DNA from: Oscheius dolichura
Lineage: Eukaryota; Nematoda; Chromadorea; Rhabditida; Rhabditidae
DNA length: 64,000 bases
Assembly: GCA_932521035.1 (NCBI GenBank)
Contig: OW051493.1
Location: 8,122,001 to 8,186,000 of the forward strand
Reading direction: 5' to 3'
Part shown: positions 12,437 to 22,820 of the stretch, in pieces
Layout: the number at the start of each line of letters is the position of its first letter
Numbering within the stretch: position 1 is the first letter of the stretch
Notes under the pieces: model-generated
Told to the model about the DNA's origin: nothing
Databases searched by the model: none
The model's input: only the letters and a program-made list of their open reading frames with translations
Translations under genes and position numbers: made by a program

Positions 12437-13185
12437 TTTAACCCATTTTTGCCCGAATTTCTTCGAGAAACTATTTATGGCCCAGATAATGTTTCTACTA
12501 AAAAAGGCATCAAAAAAGTGAGAGCCCTCAAAATGTTTTTGTAAATCTTTGTCAGGGGTTAGACTTGAACATAATTCTTTTTGTTTTTTAAACATTTTGA
12601 GGGCCCGTACGGCGACAGGAATGCTTGCCGCCGAGCCTCTTTATACACGCCTTGAAGCCTTCTTTCTCCTCTATCGAACGGTATCGAAAATACTCCTAGC
12701 GCCTCATTCGCTCCTCTCGGAATTGTTAGAAACAAGGAGAGTGGAAATAAAGGCTTTCACTGCCTTCACTGCCTTATGCGGTTTTCTCGGAATCGGAAGA
12801 TGTTGATAAGAACTTTTTGATACCATTCGATAGAGGAGAAAGAGGGCTGGATGACGTGGATGAGGAGGTAAGGCGGTGAGTATTCCTGTCGCCGTGCGGG
12901 TCCTCAAAAGATTTTTGTAAATTTTTGTGACGGATTAGACTTAAATTTTGATCGCGTTTTACCAATTTTGGCACGCACGTACCTCATGGCGCAACATCCG
13001 GATAACCCAAGAAATACCTTCCCCTGATCACGAGAAAGAGGGCACTTTTTTGATGCCTTTTTTGGAGAAAAAAATTTCCCCAAGCCAAAAACGACCGAAA
13101 AGACACCAAAGGGGGAACCGAGACACAAAATGTTCAAAAATGAACATATGAGCACTAATGGGTTAACCCATTTTTTCCCAAATTA
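12437..13185. mobile_element. Nested hairpin elements
   Basis: The inner hairpin spans about 12591-12910: its arms share GGCGACAGGAAT and CTTTCTCCTCTATCGAA with their reverse complements. It is flanked by imperfect direct repeats of ~45 bp (CTCAAAATGTTTTTGTAAAT at 12527; CCTCAAAAGATTTTTGTAAA at 12901). An outer inverted pair (AAAAAAGGCATCAAAAAAGTG-like, near 12498 and 13046) encloses both, and TTAACCCATTTTT-like sequence sits at both extremes. This is consistent with an element inserted into an older element. Confidence 0.6.
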
Positions 13186-13229
13186 CTATCAGGGGGCTAT
13201 AAAATAAAAACAAAACAGAGAAAAAGGAC

Positions 13230-13841
13230 TTTTTCACTATCAAAATTGAAATCCTTGGCATTTTTTCATCTAGGAACATCAGTAAAATCAAAAATTAAGG
13301 GTGGTGCTACATGGTTTCCAAAGCTTGGAAGGTACGTGGGTCGCCCTAAAATGCTCATTTTCAGGCCTCGTTCCTTTTGTTTAAAATTTCCAGGTCTAAA
13401 ACTTTTCTAGAGCATTTAAAATGTGTTATTTTATCATAATACACCTTTACAAAAAAAGCTAAAAAAATTGTCTCAGGGAGGATCCGAACCTTCGACCTTC
13501 TAGATGTAATCGATGGGGCAACTTGCCACTGCGCCATTGTGCCGCAGAAAATTGCTTTTTGAGAAAATTTCCCGATATCTCATTAAACTGAAGGTGAATC
13601 CAGTAGCCAACTATATATTCGAAAAGAGCGTCAAAAGATTCTGGCGAGTCTATTTTCACTATTTTCCCGCTATCCTAAATAAACTTTTTTTGTAGAAAGA
13701 AGTTGCGAAAGGCCGAAAAGGAACGAAAGTGCGGCGCACCTTCCGAGCTTTGGATACTATATAGCGCCACCCTTAATTTTTGATTTTATTGATGTTCCTA
13801 GATGAAGAAATGCCAAGGATTTCAATTTCGTTAGTGTAAAA
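13230..13841. mobile_element. Fold-back element carrying a tRNA-like module
   Basis: Arms of about 110 bp: the left arm contains TGAAATCCTTGGCATTTTTT and GGGTGGTGCTAC, the right arm their reverse complements (GCGCCACCC, TGCCAAGGATTTCAATTTC). The centre carries a degenerate tRNA-like sequence on the minus strand (13475-13542). No protein gene recognised. Confidence 0.7.
13475..13542 (-). pseudogene. tRNA-like module (degenerate, SINE-like)
   Basis: On the minus strand an A-box-like TGGCGCAGTGG is followed about 35 bases later by a B-box-like GGTTCGGATCC. The acceptor ends GGCACAA and CCTGAG do not pair, so it is not a functional tRNA. It is likely a tRNA-derived RNA polymerase III promoter relic. 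Confidence 0.5.
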
Positions 13842-14058
13842 GTGCGTTTTTACCGTTTTTGGGATGAAAACTTGGTATTTCCCCAAAAAAGTGAGGTTTT
13901 TGACATAAAATCCCGTTGTTCTCTATCAAAAGAGGCTGAAATCTTTAAATCTCTTGTGCTAATAAACTCAGCTCATCGAGACGGTTAGAATGAGCTATAT
14001 GTGATAAAAGTGCGAAATAAAAAAGTTATTTTTTTAATGAGAAATTTACGAAAATTTT
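13842..14058. other. 3' flank of channel B, no gene
   Basis: AT-rich spacer between the fold-back element and the 3' end of channel B. CTCATCGAGA near 13973 recurs around 18870, suggesting another repeat fragment. Confidence 0.35.
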
Positions 14059-17000
14059 TTAATGAGAAATTTCCAAACAGACTGCACCACCATTTGCAAA
14101 AGGTTCTGGTAGCTTCACTCTCCATTCAATCCATTTGCCTCCACGCAGAATGAGCATTTTATCAGAAATTTTATCAGAATCTTGTAGCTTACCCCCGATG
14201 ATTAAAATCTTGGAAAAGTCTATTTCTCAATAAAGAAACAACTTACCGTTCTCTTGTCTACTCGTTTCAATATACGTTTCAATTTCATACTGTCTTCCAG
14301 CATTGTACTCTGCATATCTCTGTTCCTTTTGTCCAGTTGAAACATGACTTCTTGCATAAGATCCATAGTCTTGGTCATTTCTTCCATTTGGAATATAACA
14401 TCTTTCAGAGACTCTAACGTGACAGGCTTGTCTTCTAGATTTCCTGCACTTTTCTTCTCCTCTAACTGGGATACTTTTTCTTGAGTTTCCGCTGAGCCCG
14501 TCTCTCCTTTTTGTTCGGCATCGCTTAAAATTTACATTGGAGGATAAGCCCGATAAACAAACGAAGAATTTTGTTGAATGACTTGAATCGCAGATGGATT
14601 ATCTTCTAAATTTGAATAATCAACTGGGTTTGGTGTAATTGCGGGAGCACCGTCTTGTTGAAACGTCCAGTCTTGTGTTCCAAATTGGGAAGACGAAGCT
14701 GAGAAGTAATCTTGTGACGAAACTAAGAAGTAATCCTCACTCTGGTCACTTCCTTTTCTGCTAGCGTGATCAGAGGGTTGTACTGCTTGCGGAACTAACG
14801 AGTAATCACCATTTCCAGTTCCTCTGCAGCAACAGAATCTGGAATATTTTTATATGAGAACGAATCGCCTTCGTGACTATGCAACGAAACTTACTTGCAG
14901 AAAATCGACCACTTTTCTCGGAGCCATGTTATAATCATCCAGATTTTTTCCAGATCTACTATTAATTCGGCCTAAATAACATCATCATAGCCGTGCAGAT
15001 GAAACCTGTTTGATAAGTTGCCTATCTTTAGAGTTTTCCATAATTTCTCTGACATCATCAACGGCTAGTCCATTCAATAAATTCAGCAGGAGAATATGCA
15101 GGAATATACAGAAAATGAAAAATGTGTAGTACCCCACGAATTTCGGATTCAGCATGTATTCGATAAAGCGGCTAAACCACATCTGGTGTTGAAAAAAATT
15201 TTTCAGTATTGTAACTGTTATATCGGCAGCTGTATGATTTGCAGTACTGCAAAATGTCTATTTCAGTTATGAGCAAATAGTCCCACCTATTTTCAGGATC
15301 AACTGAGGACAATTCAACATCGGATGTAGTTGAAATGGGTTCTTGAGATCCTAGAGTAGTATTGTTGGAGTTTGCAGTGCTGAGTATATTTATTTCAGTT
15401 ATTGGCAAATAGTCTAACGTTGTTGTGGTTGCAAACAAATTATCAAAGTCGAATTCGCCTGTTATCATTGCTAACGTTTTAGCTATAAGTGAAATGAAAT
15501 CTTGGAACGGTGTCTAAAAAACAAATAATTAAGGTATTTTGCTGAATATGGTTGCGATTCACCTTGTCATCAAACAATATATAAAATACGGTACTAAAAC
15601 AAGCGATAAACATAAGAAACATTACGAATACGACTTTAAATCTCCCTAAAATGGATGAAAACATTTCTATATAGAGTCCAAGTTTGCTGAAAACAGAAGT
15701 TTTTGGTTATACTGAATCGATTCTTACTAGGGAACAACTTTCAACTTCATCAGCAGATCAGTCCATGAGAGAAAAATGCAAATAATGATGGCCGGTAGTT
15801 TCCCGTCTGGTAGATACTCCAGCTAAATATATCCATAGAGAAGTTTTTTTCCGAAGATATTACCCCAAAATCCATATAACCCCAGAGACATCCGCAAGAG
15901 GCATACGAAATGGTCTCCACAACATTTTCTTGATTGAGAAAACGTTTGCACCCTACTAACCGTAATTCTATCAATTGTTTAATAATTAAAAAACCGCTAA
16001 TGACTACAAGAATAATTCCAAGTGCTAAAATCTATTTTTAGAAGAAACTCTTTTACATTTACCTTTCTGTTTCAGTTCGTGACTTTTGTCCTTGTCATCG
16101 ACAGATTTTTGTCTCGTAGCACAGATAACACAATAAGAAGAAAGGCAGAGCAGGTGAATGAAGACAGCGACAATGTCTGAAAAAAGTAATATGGAAAGCT
16201 TTTCGAATTCGTAAATAAATTGGGCTAAATTCTCACCAAAGTAATATGGACTAATGGAATCTAAATTGTTTTTCACATAAGCAGACACCTTCTCGTGTTT
16301 CAGCAGTTTAGCTTCTTTCATATGTGCTTCTTTTGAAAGTGTAAATTGTACAATTTCTTTAAAAATCTTCTTTTGTATCTTTACTCTTTGTTCATCAGTT
16401 ACTCTTTGTTCATCAGTTAGATCGTCTAAACTTAATTTGTATTGTTAACAATAGAAACTATTCTAGTCCTCACCGCTATTATTTTCTTTTTTCTCAAATT
16501 TGGCAAATATTTCGGGAAGTGCCTCTGGATATTTGTCCTTCCATTCTTTGAAAAACGGCTTATCTTTTCCTTTTTTTTCTTTTTCCTCTATGATATCTTT
16601 CGTGAATCCTCGAGGAGCCGTTTTTTGTAACTTGAGATCCAAATGAACATCCTGTTCACCTGCTGCCTGTAGCAAATGGAGTAAGAGATCTCAATTACAG
16701 TAACCTTCGACTGGTCAGGTTTAACCTTGTCCTCGATGATATCTGCGATACGTGCTCGAGGAGCAGCGATCAGTAACTTTGTAGCTAACTGAGCATCCTT
16801 TTGAGCTGCTTCCTAAAACATGTTCAATATCTGATCAAAGCTACAGTCACCTTTATCTGCTCAGGTGTAATGCGATTACGGATTTTTTCTTTCATTAGCA
16901 ATGTATCAATACAGCTGTAGTTGTCGTTACTGGCATCAATTGCCTGTTTTAGAATATGGTTTATGTTTGAATCCGTCAAGAATTTATCACAATCCAAAGA

Positions 17001-18159
17001 AAGAAGATATTTAACTATTGGAAGGTTGCCTGAAAAGAGGGAAAAGCTTTTTAATAAAATAAAAGAACTAGTCACATTCCAATTATTCACTCCTTACCGT
17101 TTCCTTCTTTCAGCTCAAATACGTAATTGTTCACGAGTAATTCTTCATTAAATCTTTCTTCGAAAAAATCCAGAATCAACGTGTCATCGCACTCATGTAG
17201 CCATTGCAGCACATTCAGATTATCGTAGTTAATAGCTACATGGACAGGAGTATTGAAATTCATATCCACAATTCGTAGCGATGCTCCCTCCCTGTACAAA
17301 GCCTAAACATCTATGAAATATAGTCATGTCTGCAAAGTTCTTGCTTTGCAAATGGCTAAATCCCCGCGTTTGCAGGCCCAGTGCATTAGTCTTTCCTTCT
17401 CGTACTCTTCCTTTTCCGTAGAGACAGGGTCGTTTATAAGATTATCCAAATTTTGAAATTCTTTTTTATATCCTTGTAAATCTTGTAAACATTGCTGGAA
17501 AAAAAGATATTATAGAAAACAACAACATTGTCCTCTTCTAGGCCTACCTCTAATTCTAATAGTTTACCGTTCCTGACTGCCGCTTTCAATTTGTCTGCCA
17601 AACCGTCTTTCCTCATGCCGTCTAGATTTTTTTTTTGTGAATAGCCCCCCTGAAGATTTTCTGCCAGCTCCGCTCTTATTTTATAATCTAGTTTTTTTCT
17701 TGAGTCAGAAACCTATAAAACAACCTCTTTTCTATAACAAAAAACCATCATACCGTCTCATTACTGCGATCCTTTAAATAGGCGGAGACTTTCGTATATC
17801 TTCTCTTCTCTGCCAGGTCCATCATCTTCTTCTTGTCCCAATTTACGTCTTTGTAAAGGAACAACGTTTTAATTAAAGGAACTCTGTCATGTTCGACAAT
17901 TCTCCGATAAAAATTAGCGTCGAACAATGTCGTCGCGGGATCTCTTTTCATAAAATCTTTAGGGGACTCGTTTTGTTGCTTCTCTTCGAAAACTGTAATT
18001 TTACGGTCAATTTCTAAAATATTTAGTTGGTTACTTCTTTCAATGGCCACTTTTAAACAGTCTCTGTGTCCAATACAACAGATCGTTGCAAGTATTTTAG
18101 CAAAAAAAAGGTGACCCGGGTCACAGTAAAGCAATACGGTTGAAAGGTCTTCGTGGTTG
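14059..18159 (-). CDS. TRPA-like ankyrin-repeat cation channel, copy B (5' exons absent locally)
   Basis: Paralogue of the gene at 706-4683 with the same order. Near 18190-17750 lies a domain sharing QLNILEIDRKITVF with copy A. Ankyrin-like exons follow (VDMNFNTPVHVAINYDNLNV near 17250), then membrane segments from about 16190, a pore-like AMITGEFDFDNLF near 15440, S6 LHILLLNLLNGLAVDDV near 15090, a coiled coil (14240-14520) and a last exon probably ending at 14059. Between pore and S6 there is a Ser/Thr-rich insert with an internal repeat (DYLPITEINILS and DYLLITEIDILQ). The first usable exon starts after an acceptor at about 18160. The counterpart of copy A's exons at 4290-4683 is not next to it, but similar N-terminal exons lie at 22821-24811 on the same strand, beyond several insertions. 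An apparent conversion tract lies at 17650-17751. Confidence 0.65.
17650..17751 (-). repeat. Tract identical to channel A (3751-3852)
   Basis: About 100 bp covering the end of one exon, a complete intron and the next exon start is identical between the two channel genes, whereas flanking sequence, exons included, is clearly diverged. At its 3' (downstream) edge, near 17647, copy B continues in frame into GGYSQKKNLDGMRKDGL, which repeats the exon theme a second time (KKLDYKIRAELAENL, then KKNLDGMRKDGLADKL). Confidence 0.75.
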
Positions 18160-19827
18160 CTAAACAGGTAATTTAAGAATACTGTTTCCAAATTATTATG
18201 TGAAAAAGTGATCCACGAAAAGAGGGGCGGTTAGGAAAAAATTACGAATCTCGAATTATATAAGCATGGAATTGCGAGTTGTCTGTCACTGGGAAAGGCG
18301 ACATTCAAAGGTCTCCAATTTTTGGCAACTGAGCTCGTTGACCATCAGTTTTCGGGTGACCCAGAAGAAAAAATGACAGGTAAGTTCGGCCCAAGGCTAA
18401 ATTGAGACCAACAACTATCGTCATTTTTCGTGTCAGACTATACGTTTCAAGTTGAAAGAAGCAGAAGAATAAAACAATCTGTCAAACTCACAAGCAACAC
18501 AAATCGGCATACATGGACCAAAACGCCACTTTCTGCCAGCCGTGGCGAGGTGGCAGTTTTAAATAACGGGCAACGTTTGGCCCTATCGTCAAAGTTACCT
18601 CCCGGGAGCTGGCACTACCCCGATGTAAAGTCAAACCACGCTCTAATTTGTTTTTCGGGAAAACGTCGGAATCGAGAGAAAAATGCGTTCAAATGGGCGC
18701 GTAAACAGCGCGAGTTTTTGTTCAAGGTGCCCGCTGTTGCTTGGAGGGTGAGGTAAAAAACTAGAACGTTCAAAAAATGGCATTTTTGCTCAGTGCCCCG
18801 GCCATTTGGTTGATTTTTCGACATTTGTGAGGAAATTTCAACTTGGTTGATATTGGTACCGGTATACTCATCTCATCGAGATAAACCGATTGGCAGTAAT
18901 TTCACCGTTTTTGAAAGCGAAATAGCCCTTCTAGGGGGCCTTGAAAACCAGCGCCGGGGGTATTTCGCCCATTTCATGGAATTGAGCTAAATTGTTGCAC
19001 GCGGTTGCCTCTTTTTTTGTACTGTGCTTGTAAAGCACGTCATTCTGCCTTTAACAAAAAAAAACAAAACCGGAGCCTTTTAGCATTTGTGGATAAAAAG
19101 TTATGAGGGCGAGAAAATGAGCTAAAATACCGGGTTTTTTTTTGTTTTCTACATCACTGACATAGGCCTACATCCTGGCAAATAATCAGCCAAATCGGTC
19201 ACTTCGAGTTGGCGGACTTCCCTTGTGAGCGCCAAAACTACCGTAATGGGTACCATTCGATAGAGAATCACATGCGCCACAACATAGAGTGTCGTGGCCG
19301 AAGTGTCCGGGAAATTTAAAATAAAAAAAAATTTGGGGGTCACCGTGTTCTTTCGCGAGTTATAGCGCTTCAAAGTGCGCGCCCTGTCAAATGGCCTAGT
19401 GGTGGAGTGGCGCGCGCAAGTGGAGAGATCAAGGGTTCGATTCCCGACGCTGGCGAATAATTTTTTCTTTTTTTTGTACATCACTTTTCTAGTCAATTTT
19501 GACGTGCTGATTCGAAAAATGATGTCGGTTTTGATGTCTGATCAAGTTTTTCAGCTCGAAATCGAAAAAAACTGTAATCCTAAAGGAGGATAGCTGCCAT
19601 TCTCCAAAATTTAGTCCATATTTTGAGTCTTATCGATTATATCGGGAGGGACAAGTTCTCTCTCAGTCGGATCATTTTGTGGTAAGTCTCCTAGAAGTAT
19701 CGCAAAGAAGACACATTGACTCATTGGCTCTGTCCTTTTATGTCTCTGACAGACTATAGGCGGTCAATCAAACTTTAGGCGACTAATGGAAACTTTGCGA
19801 CGAGTTGTGGATTGTTCAAATCAAGGT
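18160..19827. other. Repeat-rich spacer; one doubtful plus-strand ORF
   Basis: No recognised gene. A TATATAA near 18258, an ATG at 18373 with a plausible GTAAGT donor, and an ORF continuing to 18756 (about 108 codons, KR-rich) could form a small two-exon gene. But the ORF runs into sequence resembling the MITE interior near 8165 (GAGAAAAATGCGTTCAAA), so I do not call it. Fragments near 18840-18900 and 19240-19270 (TACCATTCGATAGAG) match the hairpin at 12437-13185. Confidence 0.4.
19385..19456 (+). pseudogene. tRNA-like module (SINE-like)
   Basis: An A-box-like TGGCCTAGTGG at 19392 is followed by a B-box-like GGTTCGATTCC near 19434, inside a good T-arm (GGG...CCC). The acceptor stem does not close and no anticodon arm is convincing, so it is a tRNA-derived repeat rather than a working tRNA. 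Confidence 0.5.
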
Positions 19828-20689
19828 TACCGTAAAACCTCTGATACAACCCCCTGTGTTTTTATATTTCGATTACTTTTTTTGCAGTCGTTGCATTGGA
19901 CAGGGGGTTCCTATAAGAGGGGGTGACTTTATATTGCGATTGATTTTTTCGGGACCAATTTTTTCGGGTTTTCAATTTTTGAACTAATTTTTTCAAAAAT
20001 TCTGGAAATTTTTCTTCAAATTTTTCACTGGATCCACATTTTCCCAAATATTAAGGTTGACGCATTTTGATCTGGGTTTTAGTAGAGGAGTTATTTATTG
20101 ATCGTTTCTAACAAATATTCCACACAGTTTTCCAATGCTATTTAGTGGGTGGAATACCGTCAATTAAACCAATTTCCCTGGAAGTTGCGCAGAGGGGGCG
20201 TGCTCCTCCCCTTATAATTCCGGAATATTCTTTGGAAACTGCTTGTAGTACTTATTCAAGCGTCAATAAGTTCATCATCACTTTGGAAACGGAGTGGAGA
20301 ACCTTATTTCGTTTCCAACGGAAAGGATTTTCTAACGAGGAATCATTTGAGAACATAAGGGGCAAAAGTTGCCTGATTCGCAGCCTGTGTGGCTGCCAAG
20401 CAAGTGATTTTTGGGGGTATATCGAGAAAATAGCGCTGGAAATCATATGGGACCCACTTTAGACAAGTCGGAAAAAGAGGGATTTGGAGTCATTCTCTGA
20501 AATATAGAATAGGGGATCTTCGATGAAAGATTTCTCCACCAATTGATGCCTAAAAATAGACTTATTGTGGTGATTATCCCAATAAAATGTTGTCTTTTGA
20601 CTGCTCATATAGAGAAAAGAAGGAAAAACGTCAAAAAAGTGACTCAAAATTAGCGAATCCGAAAAATGACCGAAAAAGGGGGTTATATT

Positions 20690-20720
<31 letters not shown>

Positions 20721-20759
20721 TTCTTTTGGGGCGGGGGTTGTATCAGAGGTTTTACGGTA
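19828..20759. mobile_element. TA-flanked element with CCGTAAAACCTCTGATACAA ends
   Basis: Inverted terminal repeats of ~25 bp (TACCGTAAAACCTCTGATAC and its complement) bound 932 bp. TA at both ends is the target typical of Tc1/mariner-type and some other DNA transposons. No transposase is recognisable inside. A 28-base guanine run lies near the right end. Confidence 0.65.
20693..20720 (+). repeat. Poly-G tract (28 G)
   Basis: Uninterrupted run of 28 guanines followed by TTCTTTTGGGGCGGGGG. It could fold as G-quadruplex DNA and marks a site prone to length error in sequencing and assembly. Confidence 0.9.
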
Positions 20760-20771
20760 TTCAAAGTCTTC

Positions 20772-20799
20772 TACAGTGCGTCAAGAAAGTATAAGTCCA
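20772..20799 (+). repeat. Tc1/mariner-like terminal repeat (partner 31586-31613)
   Basis: TACAGTGCGTCAAGAAAGTA at 20772 matches, in reverse complement, the sequence ending CGCACTGTA at 31613. TA followed by CAGTG is the usual start of Tc1/mariner ends. The ends are 10.8 kb apart with many unrelated sequences between, so they are either remnants of two copies or an element heavily filled by later insertions. Confidence 0.6.
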
Positions 20800-21305
20800 C
20801 GCGCGGAATATCGCGATTTCCATTGGATATTTTGGACTCTTCCAATTTCTTTTGTTCGTATGGGCGGGCTGGCTTGTTCTTTACCAATATTGATAAGAAA
20901 AATGACACATCCAGAAGAAAAATATGTTGCTTGACCCGAATTACTCCGCGCCGCCTCCTCACACCATAGCCCGTCAAAACGATATTTTCAGCTCTTGAAA
21001 ATGTGAGCTTTTTGAGCAAAAAACAAGCCAATTCCGAGGGGTTTTGCTTCTTCCAAATGGTAGAAAACAGCTTCCCAACTAAGGCAGCCTTGATCTGCTC
21101 TCCAAGATGTTGCTTGAAATTTTGAAACTAATTGAGAAGTGCGCAAGCTAATGCTCCAAAGGTGCCACAGCAGCTTCTATTGACCGGTTACAGTTTGCAT
21201 GGCCGCCAATCAGTTCGCTTCTGTTGAACTATATCAATAAATGTCGCTTTTCTTCTTTGATAATACACGATAGAGGGCTCTGTAGAGCACCACAAAAGTC
21301 AGGAA
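20800..21305. other. Spacer, no gene recognised
   Basis: No convincing exon or RNA gene. This may be the inside of the Tc1/mariner-like relic starting at 20772, but no DDE/D motifs were identified. Confidence 0.3.
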
Positions 21306-21871
21306 ATCCGGTAAAAGCTTGCCACCCCCGTTTCAAAAAAGTTCATTTAGTTTCAGCCGCCCCGTCGGCGCCACAAAACTAAAGAAATGCGGTTTTTCTT
21401 CGCACCATAAAAGAGAAGAAATGCAGTGAGCCACTGAAACTAAATCTCGCATATTTCTGATATGAGGAAATTGTCGTCAGGTGAGCCGGTAGACGAGCGG
21501 TCCACCATCAATTGTTAGGCAATTTTCACGATTGGACCCAGACTACCGCCTCGCTAGTTTTGGGAGATGCCGGGAACCAAGCCGGGTTAACCGGTCGGTC
21601 GAAGGAGCGGCAGTCCCTTCCTTATAAAAACACATGTAAAATACAGGGGATGTAGAGGGCGGTAGATGATCCTGTAAACAGCAAAAAACAAGAATGTTCG
21701 TGTATACGATGCTTGTCAGAAGAAACGCGAGATTTAGTTTCAGTGGCTCACTGCATTTCTTCTCTTTTGTGGTGCGAAGAAAAACCGCATTTCTTTAGTT
21801 TTGTGGCGCCGACGGGGCGGCTGAAACTAAATGAACTTTTTTGAAACGGGGGTGGCAAGCTTTTACCGGAT
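21306..21871. mobile_element. Fold-back MITE (arms ~150 bp), abuts the next element
   Basis: The left arm begins ATCCGGTAAAAGCTTGCCAC and the right arm ends with its complement at 21871. Arms share a region with GAAATGCGGTTTTTCTTCG and TTTAGTTTCAG. The centre (about 21452-21725) is non-coding. Its right end directly touches the left end of the next hairpin element. Confidence 0.8.
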
Positions 21872-22444
21872 AAATACTAGATCAATTTCTACCTTGCTAA
21901 CCAAAGATATCCTCGCAGGTACACTATAAAAAGCATCCTCCAAAGCCCTCATTTTCATCATAAATGGGTGTCATTCGAGTAATCCGGAGTTCAGATGAAA
22001 ATTCAACTGTTTTCTAAGAAAACTGATTAGGGGGTCAGATAGAGCACGTTAAGAGGAACAGTTTGATATATAAAAGATGGGGAGAAGTCGCATTCCTGAG
22101 AAGTGGAAGATAGCCCGATTTGAGTATGCCGGAAATTTGCGCTTTTCTGGCCATTTTTGTGCAAGCTTCCTTCAAATCGCGGACCCAGTCCATCGGGCGA
22201 TCTCGCGTTTGATATTGTCCCCACTTTTCTATAACAATCGTATATCAAACTGTTCCTCTGCTTTATCGTGCTTTATCTGACCCCCTAATCAGTTTTCTTA
22301 GAAAACAGTTGAATTTTCATCTGAACTCCGGATTACTCGAATGACACCCATTTATGATGAAAATGAGGGCTTTGGAGGATGCTTTTTATAGTGTACCTGC
22401 GAGGATATCTTTGGTTAGTAAGGTGGAAATTGATCTAGTATTTA
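21871..22444. mobile_element. Near-complete hairpin element (arms ~195 bp)
   Basis: Starts TAAATACTAGATCAATTTC and ends with the complement at 22444. Arms continue inward through ACCCATTTATGATGAAAATG and GAGGAACAGTTTGATAT, leaving a short loop, so nearly the whole 574 bp can fold on itself. It is non-coding and looks like a non-autonomous MITE. Confidence 0.8.
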
Positions 22445-22820
22445 CTGTGATAGAAAAGTCAAAAATGACAAGCATACCCATGTTTCTTTGAGGAACAAAA
22501 GCGTGGCCAATACTTTTGTCGCGGCTCATTTTAAATTTCCCGGACACTTCGGCCACGAAGTGCAAACTGTAAACAATACTTAAACAATCCGATAGAGTTT
22601 TGGAAGGGCTATCTAGCAAAAAAGAATATGGCCGAATTGGTTGAGAAAATACAAAGTTATGCCCAAAAAACGTTTTGGCATTATTCGCGCTGCGCTGTGG
22701 TTATAGCAGCTGTGGGAATTTTGTTGTCTACTGTCCCCGCAGCATAAACGCCAAAGGAGAATCCTAACAGTTTACAAACGGATTTTTTGAAGGGAGCTTT
22801 GCCCCGAAAATGTGGCTTAC

